Assembly (NCBI GenBank): GCA_964542645.1
Contig: CAZIUG010000009.1
Span: 62,001-126,000 of the forward strand
From: Moanibacter sp964542645
Lineage (GTDB): Bacteria; Verrucomicrobiota; Verrucomicrobiia; Opitutales; UBA2987
Direction: 5' to 3'
DNA length: 64,000 bases
Under the pieces are notes generated by a model. That model was not told the DNA's origin. It saw only the letters and a program-made list of their open reading frames with translations, and did no database searches. This document shows, in pieces, positions 35,960-45,397 of this stretch. Every line of letters starts with the position of its first letter. Within the stretch, counting starts at the first letter, position 1. Position numbers and translations under genes: made by a program.

Positions 35960-37690
35960 CTAAGCACTCGCTTCGAGCATCTCACTGAAATAACTATTTC
36001 CTTCCGAAAGTTTTTCAAACGTCCCAGTCTCGACTATGCTACCCTCCTTGAGAACAACGATATAATCTGACTTTTTTACGGTACTAAGTCGGTGCGCAAT
36101 CGTAATAACAGTTCGTCCTTCGGAAAGACGCTCAAGAGCTTCCTGAACAAGGTGTTCACTCTCGTAATCAAGGGCTGAGGTAGCTTCGTCAAGGATTAGA
36201 ACTCGAGGATTTCTTAGAATAGCTCTTGCGATGGAGATCCGTTGACGCTGTCCCCCGGACAGATGAACACCAGCCTCCCCTGCACTTGTCATATAACCGT
36301 CGGGGAGTCTATCTATAAACTCTTCCACGTTTGCTTCCTTTGCTACCTGATGTATTTCTTCATCCGTCGCGCTGGGACGAGCAAAACGTATATTATCCTT
36401 GAGAGAACCTGAAAGAAGGACGCTCTCTTGCATTACGATAGCAGAATTTCTCCTGAACCATCGCATGTCCAGAGAAGATTGAGCCACACCATCAATTCTG
36501 ATTGTTCCTTCTGTAGGTTTGTAAAGCCCCAGTACCATATTCGCCAATGTGCTCTTCCCAGAACCTGAAGGTCCTACAAAGGCAACGTGCTGACCTGCCT
36601 CAATTTCCAAATTAATGTTATTTACCGCAGGCAAATGTCCCTCGTCGTAAGCAAATGTCACGTTTTCGAATTTGATTGAGCCCTTCAGATCATCCAATTT
36701 CCGCGTGCCTTTCCACTCTTCAACATATTGCGAATCGATAAGCTCTTTTACACTTCTGTAGCTTTCCCTACCTTGGAAATATTGTTGACTGAAACTTATA
36801 AAGAGTTGAATCGGCGAGAGAACTACGGGAAGGGCCACAAGAAATGCTACCAAGGTTCCAAAGGTGATAGATCCTTGAATAACATAGATGGCTCCTCCCG
36901 CCACAATGAGAAGGGAAAGCAATTGCGTACTAACGTAGGAGAAAGCACCAAATAGAGCATTAAAAGAAGACAATTCAGCCCTCGACCGAGCAAACTCTTC
37001 ACTTGAAGCATTCATCGCTTCACGAGCCGTTTGTTCTTGTCCAAATCCACGAATAAGTCGGATGGCACTGATTAACTCGCTTGCCTGTGAAGTCATTCCT
37101 TCTCGGGCCACACGGTTTTCTGTTTCCGTTTTTATGAGCTTGCCGTAAAAGACTATTTTAGCGATCGCGTAGACCGGAATAATTAAGGCTAACGCAATCA
37201 TCAACTGCCAATTAAACAGAGTCAGCAAAGTAATAATACAAACACTTACTAAAGCCTCTGGCAATAACTGCCGAAGAACTGGGTAGGTCACCTGTTCAAT
37301 CCGCTGGGTATCGAACGCGTATTTAGATATAAGCCTACCGGTCTGTTGGTCATCAAGATACCCAAAACTGAGTACCTGCAACTTATGAAAGATTCTTCCT
37401 CTAAGCTCCACCATCATACGGCCCACCGAGATCGCAAAATATCGAGCGGCGTAAATAGCAAAACAATAGTGTAAAATTAGAAGTCCGGAAAAAAGCAAAG
37501 AGATACTAAGAATTCCCATTAAACTCGCGGATTTCACGTGTTCATCAATGACAATCCGGAAAAGAAACGGCAGAGGAGCGATTACAATCGCCCGCAATAA
37601 GGTCAATCCAATCCCCTTCATCTGCTTTCCTCGGTAGGACCAGATGTATTTCAACAGAGTTGGGGCTTCTGTGGGTTCCTTGTAATCCAT
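35960..37690 (-). CDS. ABC exporter, fused membrane and ATPase domains (MsbA-like)
   Basis: A 576-residue half-transporter. Residues 1-320 hold six membrane helices of the type I exporter fold, and residues 340-576 the ATPase with Walker A GPSGSGKST, Q-loop (VMQESVLLSG), signature LSGGQRQR, Walker B VLILDEATSALD and H-loop AHRL. It works as a homodimer or a heterodimer with another half. It follows the HlyD-type adaptor gene by 51 bases, so the two likely form an export system for a peptide, lipid or drug. No outer-membrane TolC-like gene is nearby. ATG at 37690. Confidence 0.93.
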   Translation of the reverse strand: MDYKEPTEAPTLLKYIWSYRGKQMKGIGLTLLRAIVIAPLPFLFRIVIDEHVKSASLMGILSISLLFSGLLILHYCFAIYAARYFAISVGRMMVELRGRIFHKLQVLSFGYLDDQQTGRLISKYAFDTQRIEQVTYPVLRQLLPEALVSVCIITLLTLFNWQLMIALALIIPVYAIAKIVFYGKLIKTETENRVAREGMTSQASELISAIRLIRGFGQEQTAREAMNASSEEFARSRAELSSFNALFGAFSYVSTQLLSLLIVAGGAIYVIQGSITFGTLVAFLVALPVVLSPIQLFISFSQQYFQGRESYRSVKELIDSQYVEEWKGTRKLDDLKGSIKFENVTFAYDEGHLPAVNNINLEIEAGQHVAFVGPSGSGKSTLANMVLGLYKPTEGTIRIDGVAQSSLDMRWFRRNSAIVMQESVLLSGSLKDNIRFARPSATDEEIHQVAKEANVEEFIDRLPDGYMTSAGEAGVHLSGGQRQRISIARAILRNPRVLILDEATSALDYESEHLVQEALERLSEGRTVITIAHRLSTVKKSDYIVVLKEGSIVETGTFEKLSEGNSYFSEMLEASA

Positions 37691-37741
37691 AGTATTTTGA
37701 TTCAGATTATCTGCCTACGTAATTTCTTCTTGTTTGCAAAT

Positions 37742-38872
37742 CTAGCCAGCCTCTCTCGGTGACTCTGGTAAATCGAATAAGCTTTTAAAAATGGACCGCT
37801 TTCCAATCAGAAAATAGACATCAAGGCGGGAACCTAGAATTAACGGATGAGGAGTATAGCTAACCTCAATTTCAACGTCGAAGGTAGGACCATCTTCCTC
37901 CAGGTAAATATCAAATCTTCCCTGAGGATCTACTTGGGTAACACTTCCCATTATGAAGCCTTCCAGAATGGAATCGAAGACTCTTGATTCCATTCGAACC
38001 TCAGTCCCTTCTTGAATAAGGTCGAAATTTCGTTCACCAACCTCAGCCTCCACTACATACTTACTATTTGAATTACTGATTTTCAACAGAGGCTCCCCCT
38101 TTGCCAAGGTCATTCCCGCATAAGGATACTTCAGTTCCGTAATGCGTCCCCCAATGGGTGCGTGAATAAGAAGTCGATTTTTAAGTTTTTCAGAAATACT
38201 AATTTGTTCCCGCAACAAGATCACTTGTTGTTCAAGCCTATTACCTTCTTCTAATAAACTCTCCTTCTCAATACCTAGAACTCCCTCCTTTACCCATTCA
38301 GCCTGTAATTTCGCATCCGACCGATCGAGTTCAAGTTGAAGCAACTGAGCCCGTTCTTCCGCATATTGCGCCTGAGGCACAGCATTTTGATCACGGAGTT
38401 TCTTAAGTGAGCTGACATACTCCTGTCGAATATCAGCCATCTCGTTCAATAAATCCAGTCTCTCCTCTGCATTTAGAAGGTTCCCATTCCCTGGGCGGAC
38501 ATCGAATTCCGCGATAGAAAGTTTATTCTGCGCCAATTCTGATATCAGAATCTGAAGCTGATGGCGCAACTCGAGGAGTTGGAGATTAATATCACTATTA
38601 TCTAATACCACTAGCAAATCGCCCTTTTCTACTTCATCTCCCTCTTCGATCTCTATACGGGATATCAATTCATTTGACTGTGAGAAAATGATGAATTCCT
38701 CGTCCCTAAGGACAATACCCGTGGCATGGACTCTTTGCTCCATCTGGAAAGAAGAGATCCCAGCAAGTATACACAAAAACCCTCCGACTAGAAGCAATCG
38801 AAGCACCGATGATCGATGCCGTTTAAAATCATCTTCGATTTTCGTAAAAATATCTTGGTCTTCTGGTGGCAT
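37742..38872 (-). CDS. HlyD-family periplasmic adaptor (membrane fusion protein)
   Basis: A 376-residue adaptor anchored by a single N-terminal helix (LRLLLVGGFLCILAGISSF, about 24-42). After it come the first half of a biotinyl-lipoyl domain (EIEEGDEVEKGDLLVVLDN), a long Glu/Leu/Gln-rich coiled-coil hairpin (about 110-225) and the second lipoyl half (IHAPIGGRITEL). The last third is a beta-barrel. It would link the inner-membrane ABC exporter encoded next to it to an outer-membrane duct. ATG at 38872; both genes form a two-gene operon. Confidence 0.9.
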   Translation of the reverse strand: MPPEDQDIFTKIEDDFKRHRSSVLRLLLVGGFLCILAGISSFQMEQRVHATGIVLRDEEFIIFSQSNELISRIEIEEGDEVEKGDLLVVLDNSDINLQLLELRHQLQILISELAQNKLSIAEFDVRPGNGNLLNAEERLDLLNEMADIRQEYVSSLKKLRDQNAVPQAQYAEERAQLLQLELDRSDAKLQAEWVKEGVLGIEKESLLEEGNRLEQQVILLREQISISEKLKNRLLIHAPIGGRITELKYPYAGMTLAKGEPLLKISNSNSKYVVEAEVGERNFDLIQEGTEVRMESRVFDSILEGFIMGSVTQVDPQGRFDIYLEEDGPTFDVEIEVSYTPHPLILGSRLDVYFLIGKRSIFKSLFDLPESPREAG

Positions 38873-39324
38873 CTTATCAGTACACTCTTGGGTTTTGTTT
38901 CATCCGATTCAGTCGTAATCCAATCATTAATAAAGCAGATCCAAACTGTTCTATGAATAAGCCGGGAAATGGGCTATTGTCTATGCTAACTCCTTTAGAA
39001 AAGGACAACTTGAGCTTACGCTGTAAGCCCATGGGATCGGGCCAAATCTTCGGCATCAGCCATCCGCAATTATCCTAACAAAATTTACAAGCTAACGCTG
39101 GTTATCAAAATTGCTTTCCACGAAACCTGAACGGGATAAACGCTAGCATGCTATTATTTTACACCCTTTGTAAAGCCCCTTCCTCTGGGAACCATCCCTC
39201 TCCGTAACAGGAAACAATTATAGGATCACTATTGTTAGCGAAACATCCCTCTCTTTTTTCGAAGATGGACGTAATTAAGATTACTTCCGGTTGGCGATTT
39301 CCTAAATGATTTTCAGATTAAGAT
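38873..39324. other. 452-base gap, no gene seen
   Basis: It lies between the adaptor gene and the end of the SMP-30 gene, both on the minus strand. It presumably holds the promoter of the adaptor-exporter operon and the 3' end region of whatever lies upstream. A short perfect hairpin (GCTTAC-GCT-GTAAGC at 39013-39027) is present. Open frames here are short, with no recognisable domain. Confidence 0.5.
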
Positions 39325-40383
39325 CTATTTAGCCGAGGGCAAATGATACCCATGTGTATTCAACCGTATCCGATAGAGACTTTTTCCTGCAGTGATGTAG
39401 AGCATATTACTGTCCTCTCCCCTTCCAAACCCCACATTAGTCGGGACCTCAGTATTAATGTAACCAAGCTCATCGCCCTTAGGAGAATAAATTCCAATTC
39501 CAGGTCTTGTTAAATCGCGAACCGCGACATAAATATTCCCTAACAAATCAACAGCCAACCCATCCGGGCCATCATGAGGATAGTAGTCAATCAAAACCCT
39601 TCTAAAAAGTGCATTCCCATCTTTGTTAAGATCATAGGCTAGTAGCGCCATTCTTCCTTTACGCACTGATGTGCCTGAAGTAATGCGCTGAAAATCAGTA
39701 GTCCCATTGTCGTTACTTACTACGTAAAGGGTTTTTTGATCAGGGGAGATGGCGATACCGTTTGGTTTTCCGGCATCAGTTACGATGAGATGAACCGAAC
39801 CATCTAAATCTACACGATAAACACCAAAAACAGCCTGATCAATGGGTTCATGACCCAAGTATCTGGGATCGCTAAAATAGATCCTACCTTTAATATCGAT
39901 GGCAATATCATTGGGTGAATTCAGGCGTCTCCCCTGATAGAAACTAGCGACAATATAACTCTTCCCCGTTTCCATATCAGTCCTGACAACACGTCGCCCT
40001 CCAAAGTCCGCACCCTCGGCTGTAATCATGGATCCGGCAGCATCGAACTTGATTCCATTTGTCATGCCACTCGGGGAACGGAAAATTGAAATATCACCGG
40101 TTAATGGATTAAACTTCCATATGTGTCCGGCTTCGCTCGCTCCGTTCGCATCTCTACACACACTTGAGAAAGTGATATCGCTGAAGTAAACCATGCCATC
40201 CGGTGCCACAGCCACTCCTTCGGTAAGAACGCAACCACCTCCAAAGATATTCTCTAATTTCGCGCCCTTTGGAACGATCCCTTCATCGCCATAAACTTCT
40301 TTAATCGATGCCAGTAAACCAAGAGGTCCCACTCCCACACTGAAGAGACAAAATCCAAGGCTAATAATCCATCTAAACTTCAT
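39325..40383 (-). CDS. Secreted SMP-30/gluconolactonase-like protein
   Basis: A 352-residue six-bladed beta-propeller of the SMP-30/gluconolaconase/LRE family. An N-terminal signal peptide is visible (MKFRWIISLGFCLFSVGVGPLGLLAS). Metal-site and blade features include the segment after GGGCVLTEGVAVAPDGMVYFSDI, the NDIAIDIKGRIYFSDPRYLG loop (Asn-Asp metal ligands) and PDGLAVDLLGNIYVA. The family hydrolyses sugar lactones or other esters using Ca2+ or Zn2+. It is followed on the chromosome by a second, cytoplasmic family member. ATG at 40383. Confidence 0.88.
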   Translation of the reverse strand: MKFRWIISLGFCLFSVGVGPLGLLASIKEVYGDEGIVPKGAKLENIFGGGCVLTEGVAVAPDGMVYFSDITFSSVCRDANGASEAGHIWKFNPLTGDISIFRSPSGMTNGIKFDAAGSMITAEGADFGGRRVVRTDMETGKSYIVASFYQGRRLNSPNDIAIDIKGRIYFSDPRYLGHEPIDQAVFGVYRVDLDGSVHLIVTDAGKPNGIAISPDQKTLYVVSNDNGTTDFQRITSGTSVRKGRMALLAYDLNKDGNALFRRVLIDYYPHDGPDGLAVDLLGNIYVAVRDLTRPGIGIYSPKGDELGYINTEVPTNVGFGRGEDSNMLYITAGKSLYRIRLNTHGYHLPSAK

Positions 40384-40451
40384 CTAATTAATCTATTCTA
40401 AAGATAGCTTATTGCTTCCACTGTATTTGCAATACAATGCCCGAGTTAATT

Positions 40452-41336
40452 CTACCCCTCATAGGAAAAACTAGGTACGCCTCGCACCGGAACTTTTATT
40501 CGCAAGAGAGACCCTGCCAATGGTTCTTCCTTCCATTGCTCATCTGAGAATCCGTCGCCTATAGAAGTTATGTAAAGCTCGTCCAGATTCTCGCCACCAA
40601 AGGCGCACGAAGTAACAATACTGACCGGCAGTTTAAGACTTTCTAATTGACGCCCACTCCCTGGATCGAAGCGCCTTACTGCCCATCCTCCAGCCATTGC
40701 AATCCAAAGCATGTCTTCCTCGTCAATAGACATTCCATCGAAATGCCCCGAACCTTGGTTCTCAATCACTACTCGCTCATTCGATATTTCTCCTGTCTCA
40801 ACATCAAAGTCCCAACCTCGAACATTATCCAAAAGAGTATCGATATAGTACATGGTCTTATGATCACCGCTCCAAATAATGCCGTTAGAAATAGAAACCG
40901 GACTAACCTTTTTCGTTACAACTCCCTCGGTATCCAAACAGTACAATGCGCCCTTTCCAATCTCTCCGCTAAATTCCATCGTCCCGGCCCAAAACCGACC
41001 CGCAGGATCGCACTTCCCGTCGTTGAACCGATTAGACGGTATATCCCATTCGGTATCCGCTAGAAGAGTTAACTTTTCAGTCTCAAGATTTAGCGAAGCG
41101 ATCCCATTGTGTAGAGCAACTACCAAACCTCCACTCGCCCTTGGAACAACCGTTCCAACTGACTGACAAGTTTGAATAATCCGATTCTGCCCGGTAGTTG
41201 GGTTGAATATGCAGACTTCCCCAGAAAGTATATCAACCCAATAAAGAAGGCTCTTTTTAATATCCCATATCGCACCCTCTCCAATCCGCGATCGCTTCTT
41301 AACAACTACCTCAGGATCAACAACGGTTTCTTGCAT
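40452..41336 (-). CDS. SMP-30/gluconolactonase-like protein, cytoplasmic
   Basis: A 294-residue regucalcin/gluconolactonase-type propeller with no signal peptide. The metal-ligand Glu is in RIGEGAIWD, the Asn/Asp set in NRFNDGKCDPAGRFWAGTM, the family SNGIIWSGDHKTMYYIDT follows, and the Asp ligand is in HFDGMSIDEEDMLWIAM. Together these mark the L-arabinolactonase/gluconolactonase group. The likely job is opening an aldonolactone during sugar oxidation. I start it at ATG 41336 rather than the TTG six codons upstream. It lies 68 bases ahead of the secreted paralogue. Confidence 0.92.
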   Translation of the reverse strand: MQETVVDPEVVVKKRSRIGEGAIWDIKKSLLYWVDILSGEVCIFNPTTGQNRIIQTCQSVGTVVPRASGGLVVALHNGIASLNLETEKLTLLADTEWDIPSNRFNDGKCDPAGRFWAGTMEFSGEIGKGALYCLDTEGVVTKKVSPVSISNGIIWSGDHKTMYYIDTLLDNVRGWDFDVETGEISNERVVIENQGSGHFDGMSIDEEDMLWIAMAGGWAVRRFDPGSGRQLESLKLPVSIVTSCAFGGENLDELYITSIGDGFSDEQWKEEPLAGSLLRIKVPVRGVPSFSYEG

Positions 41337-41709
41337 AATAAATCCTAATATCAAATGGACAGTACAATGATTTCAATAGGAAAATTAGATTGATTTTGAG
41401 ACAGTAGAGGAAACCTTTTAGAATTTGGATGCCGTTAATTTATTTTCTTACTTTCAGGACCATCATCCTTTTCCTTCACTTGTACAACGGTGAAGAAAAC
41501 TTGACCGTCTTGTGAACGCAAGATTTGAGAAATTTTGCCGTCTCCCGTTTTTATTAAAATGGAAAGAAAAGGGCAAACATTCTACCACGATGGAACTAGA
41601 GATTCAGGAATCAGAAATAATATGATGGATACTAAACCCAACAAAACCCTGTTACAACAAGCACTATTAGCCTCGACAGCATACAGAGTCAGGACCTAAC
41701 TTTGCTTCC
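41337..41709. other. 373-base divergent gap with a short coding-like remnant
   Basis: This is the upstream region for the lactonase gene (minus) and proC (plus). On the minus strand 41581-41435 stays open for 48 codons and encodes KTGDGKISQ, LRSQDGQVFFTVVQVKEK and a Lys/Asp-rich end before a TAA. It looks like the C-terminus of a small protein. An ATG at about 41580 opens a different frame that stops after eight codons, as if one frameshift had broken the gene. No family is recognised. Confidence 0.4.
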
Positions 41710-42516
41710 ATGTCTAGGGTAGCATTTATAGGCGCAGGGAGGATGGCAACGGCCATGGTTTCAGGGCTTTTGGAGACTGAATTCTGTAGAAATACTGAAA
41801 TATCCTGTGTCAGTGCACCGGACGGAACAGCCGAGGATCTGGCCTTGAAAACTGGGATTTCAATCGTACCTAATCTCTCGGACCTTATCGAGAATACAGA
41901 TATCTTAATCCTTGCTATTAAGCCCCAGCAATTAGAGGCACTGGAAGTTTCAAAACTCACTTCTTTGGCAGGGAAGTTAGTGATCTCGATTCTCGCTGGC
42001 ATAAAACTCGCAAACATAAAGACAAAATTTTTCAAGGCTGAAAACATCATCCGAGCAATGCCAAACACTCCTGGCCAAATAGGGGCAGGCATAACGTGTT
42101 ATACATCGATCAAGCCGATGAGCAATGAAGATCGAATCTCTGTTGAAAGAATACTCGGGTCAATGGGGAAAGTTATACACCTGCCAGAATCTCAGATCGA
42201 TGCCGTGACAGCATTAAGTGGCAGTGGTCCAGCCTATGTATTCGAATTCGTTGCTGGGCTAAGGGATGCTGGCATTGAGGCGGGGCTTAATCAAGAAGTG
42301 GCCTACAAACTAGCTATCGAGACAACCCTTGGAGCAAGTCGTCTTTTGGTTCGCAGCGGCGAAACTCCAGAAACCTTGAGAGATTTGGTTTCGTCTCCCG
42401 GCGGTACAACTTTAGCTGGATTGGAAGAGATGAGAAAAGCTGATTTTAGAGGAGTCTTGCGAAAAACCGTTCAAGCAGCAAAAAAAAGATCTATTGAGTT
42501 ATCGAAATCTGATTGA
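41710..42516 (+). CDS. proC: Pyrroline-5-carboxylate reductase
   Basis: Reduces pyrroline-5-carboxylate to proline with NAD(P)H. The Rossmann motif AFIGAGRMATAM opens the protein. The family signature ALSGSGPAYVFEFVAGLRDAGIEAGL and the segment SPGGTTLAGLEEM near the C-terminus are intact. Length (268) is standard. ATG at 41710. No proA or proB is in the window. Confidence 0.96.
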   Translation: MSRVAFIGAGRMATAMVSGLLETEFCRNTEISCVSAPDGTAEDLALKTGISIVPNLSDLIENTDILILAIKPQQLEALEVSKLTSLAGKLVISILAGIKLANIKTKFFKAENIIRAMPNTPGQIGAGITCYTSIKPMSNEDRISVERILGSMGKVIHLPESQIDAVTALSGSGPAYVFEFVAGLRDAGIEAGLNQEVAYKLAIETTLGASRLLVRSGETPETLRDLVSSPGGTTLAGLEEMRKADFRGVLRKTVQAAKKRSIELSKSD

Positions 42517-42721
42517 GGGGTCGGAGGCTGCTGATGGTAAAGTTTCTGTATTTTGATGTCATGATTTATGTAGGATTCAACGATGGGTCTTATTCGAGAA
42601 TCAGGAAATCGTATAAAACAATTCCCCAAGGTCCATGGAACCACTTCAAGGGTTCTAGAATTTCTCAGGAAATATTTTAGACAAAGTCGGCAATCAAGCT
42701 CATGTCAGAGATTCGCCAAGA

Positions 42722-43717
42722 ATGCATGATTTAGAAAAAGGTAAAATACTCGTTACTGGAGGTGCTGGATTTATAGGAAGCGCGATCATCTGGACACTTA
42801 ACCAACTGGGTTTTGAGAACATCGTGGTAACGGATCTTCTAGATAGGGATGGGAAATGGCGAAACCTAGTACCTTTACAATTCAGCGATTATCTAGAATC
42901 CAACCAATTTCGCAAGATTCTCATTCAAGACAAACATCATCTTGGTGATATACGTACAGTTTTTCATATGGAAGCATGCGCAAATACTGCTGAGACCGAT
43001 GCGTCATACCTGATTGAGAGGAACTATGAGTATAGCAGACTGCTAGCTCATTGGGCATTAAAGAACGACGCTCGCTATCTTTACGCTTCTTCAGCGGCTA
43101 CCTACGGCAAAGAAGAGAACAGCATGGTCGATAGGACCGAAGCCATATCGGAACTACGCCCACTCAACATGTATGCCTACTCAAAGCAAATGTTTGATCT
43201 CTACGCTCAAAGGAATGGAATGCTTAATCGGATTACAGGTTTGAAATTCTTTAATATATTTGGGCCTAACGAGAATCACAAGGGTGAGATGAGAAGTGTC
43301 GTACACAAGGCATTCCAACAGATAGGTGATACGGGTACCATGGAGCTCTTTAAAAGCCATCGGGAAGAATATGATGACGGGAAACAAAAGCGCGACTTCC
43401 TCTATGTAAAGGACGCAGTAAAAATGGCACTACATCTCGCTGAGAATGATGCCAATGGAATCTATAACATTGGAAGCGGAGAGGCCAATTCCTGGATAGA
43501 TCTAGTAAATCCGATATTTGAGGAAATGGGAATTACTCCCAATATAAAATTTGTGGAGATGCCTCAGAGTTTGCGTGAAAATTACCAATATTATACGCAG
43601 GCTGAAATTGGGAAATTACGTTCTACTGGCTACAAAACACCCGTGACCCCCTTGCAAGATGCGGTAAAGGAGACGGTGAGAGACTATTTAACACAGGACA
43701 AGAGGCTTGGAGAGTAA
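42722..43717 (+). CDS. hldD: ADP-L-glycero-D-manno-heptose 6-epimerase
   Basis: Extended SDR that makes the heptose precursor of the lipopolysaccharide inner core. The NADP motif GGAGFIGS is at residues 13-20, followed by VTDLLDRDGKWRNL, which is specific to HldD. The catalytic pair is Y151/K155 in YAYSKQMFD, and EENSMVD, GPNENHKG and MRSVVHKAF are further HldD marks. Length is 331. It shows that the cell has a heptose-containing outer membrane. ATG at 42722. It converges with the respiratory operon. Confidence 0.95.
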   Translation: MHDLEKGKILVTGGAGFIGSAIIWTLNQLGFENIVVTDLLDRDGKWRNLVPLQFSDYLESNQFRKILIQDKHHLGDIRTVFHMEACANTAETDASYLIERNYEYSRLLAHWALKNDARYLYASSAATYGKEENSMVDRTEAISELRPLNMYAYSKQMFDLYAQRNGMLNRITGLKFFNIFGPNENHKGEMRSVVHKAFQQIGDTGTMELFKSHREEYDDGKQKRDFLYVKDAVKMALHLAENDANGIYNIGSGEANSWIDLVNPIFEEMGITPNIKFVEMPQSLRENYQYYTQAEIGKLRSTGYKTPVTPLQDAVKETVRDYLTQDKRLGE

Positions 43718-43862
43718 AACTCGGGAGAGAATTACGTCATCAGACTTTAAGGCTGCCAAATCGCCTTACGAGAAAGAGGCAAAATGGCTTACCCCCATTC
43801 CCACTATTTGGGATATAATAGGATCCAGTGACGTCGAAGCAGTCCTTCAAACTCCGGCCATC

Positions 43863-44519
43863 CTATTCTGGATATTGCTTGGAAAGCTCCTCTGCCGTCC
43901 ACATGCCACGGACCCCGTATTGATCTCGAAGGTTGGCAACCATTCCCTCAGTCACTTCTCCTGCCTCATTCCCCCATTCTGAATTGGTACGTACGAAGGT
44001 GGTGACCCCAGCAATTTCCTTGTTGGTAAGAACTTCCCCCAAGGGAGGCATGGCTGAATTCAGGTTCTGGCCCTTCACCTCTATCGGACCAAAAATTCCA
44101 TGCAGAATAATGGCTGGGACCTTTTCCGAACGACCCAGAACCCACTCAGATCCAGCAAGAGGTGGAAATATCCCGGGAATACCAAGGCCAGTCGTTTGAT
44201 GACAGGCAACACAATTAACATACACCTCTCGTCCAATTTCAAAAAGTGATTCCTCCGCAGGAGGCTTGGGAAGTGGCCCACTGTGATCGAAATCCTCGTG
44301 ATGCGCCAGAGCCTCGAACCCACCACTATAATTGACAAAATAGAACCCTCCCCAGCAAAGGAGAACTGAGAATAAAACAATTAGTGAAATGAAAAAAGGG
44401 AAAGAACCAACCACCGATCCGTTCCGATTGATTCTCTTGGCCTCATGAACCTCATGGAGTTCATTATCATCGAAGACACAATACTCGTTGTGCTTTTCGT
44501 TTTCGTCTCTTTTAGGCAT
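43863..44519 (-). CDS. Membrane-anchored monohaem cytochrome c, last gene of the respiratory operon
   Basis: A 218-residue protein. A charged cytoplasmic N-terminus is followed by one membrane helix (about 35-65) and a class I cytochrome c domain with haem motif CVACH. The axial-ligand Met is expected in AMPPLGEVL. The segment FPPLAGSEWVLGRSEKVPAIILHG resembles cytochromes of the oxidase/alcohol-dehydrogenase electron-transfer type. It has one haem, whereas CcoP has two. It lies 191 bases downstream of the CcoO homologue and is likely part of the same transcript, possibly carrying electrons from Alternative Complex III. Confidence 0.88.
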   Translation of the reverse strand: MPKRDENEKHNEYCVFDDNELHEVHEAKRINRNGSVVGSFPFFISLIVLFSVLLCWGGFYFVNYSGGFEALAHHEDFDHSGPLPKPPAEESLFEIGREVYVNCVACHQTTGLGIPGIFPPLAGSEWVLGRSEKVPAIILHGIFGPIEVKGQNLNSAMPPLGEVLTNKEIAGVTTFVRTNSEWGNEAGEVTEGMVANLRDQYGVRGMWTAEELSKQYPE

Positions 44520-44710
44520 GCTTTCTCTGGAGCAACAAAATATTTTAACAGATTAAAAGTAGGAAATTATATGACTAATAATAAATACATGAAAGAATTC
44601 CGATGTGAACCCTCCATCGCCTTAGGGGGAAGAATAAGAAATCTGTATTTTGTGGGAAGTAGATTCACGTTGATTTGTCGTCACCCTTCAGTTGAAATCC
44701 CCCTCTTTCT

Positions 44711-45397
44711 TTAATTTTCAACAATCGGTCGATTGAAATGAATTTCAGGAAACTGGTAGTCGATCTTGAGAGAATGAAGATAAGTAACTAAGGCCTCAGC
44801 TCGCATGCTTGGTACAATTTCGTAACCCTCCTCCGGCTCATAGCCATTTGGGAAAGTCAAAGCATTCGATGATCGAACTCCTTGGCGAATTTTCCTTTTT
44901 TCATAGAGAAACGGATAGGGAGGCATTAACGATTCCTCATCCAGTAGAGTTGGATTGTAGATAAGGAGGTGTGTCTGTTCGCGAGACTCAAGACGACTTC
45001 CAACCTGAGCAAGATCAGACCCGATTCTCTGAGAACCAATCAGGACACGCTCCTGACGAATGTAATCTCTAGCAAGGGACTCCCGTATTCCCCACCCTCT
45101 AGCAATATCTGTATTCAGGTCCGCTCTACTGACTTGCTGCGTATGGCAAACCGTACATCCTAAGCTTACGTACACATCTTTCCCCTGCCGTGATCTCCCG
45201 TCGCTAATAGCCGGATAGCGTTCCTGGCCCCTCGCAGGCACCTCTTTCAGGAATTTCTCGTTTCCCTCATCCCATTCATAGTTTTCCGTCATCACTCGAA
45301 GATCGCCATACTGGATATGTCCAGTGATAACGATGCCCACCCAGGAGAGCCCAAGGGCTATGAAGATGCCTGAAGCGATAAAATTAAAACTCCTCAT
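44711..45397 (-). CDS. CcoO-like cytochrome c subunit (cbb3 oxidase subunit II homologue)
   Basis: A 228-residue protein with an N-terminal membrane helix (FIASGIFIALGLSWVGIVI) and a periplasmic cytochrome c domain. The haem c motif CTVCH is followed by the CcoO pattern GSQRIGSDLAQVGSR, HLLIYNPTLL, and the axial Met in SLMPPYPFLYEKR. All the haem features of CcoO are kept, in contrast to its partner subunit I. Its ATG overlaps the CcoN homologue's TGA by four bases (ATGA), so they are translationally coupled and probably form one complex. Confidence 0.88.
   Translation of the reverse strand: MRSFNFIASGIFIALGLSWVGIVITGHIQYGDLRVMTENYEWDEGNEKFLKEVPARGQERYPAISDGRSRQGKDVYVSLGCTVCHTQQVSRADLNTDIARGWGIRESLARDYIRQERVLIGSQRIGSDLAQVGSRLESREQTHLLIYNPTLLDEESLMPPYPFLYEKRKIRQGVRSSNALTFPNGYEPEEGYEIVPSMRAEALVTYLHSLKIDYQFPEIHFNRPIVEN

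Noticed and set aside
38866..39078. Plus-strand frame of 70 codons over the adaptor gene start
   Set aside because: It overlaps the promoter region and start of the adaptor gene and has no recognisable domain.
43707..43982. Plus-strand frame at the end of hldD
   Set aside because: It runs into the 3' end of the cytochrome c gene on the other strand and has no family features.
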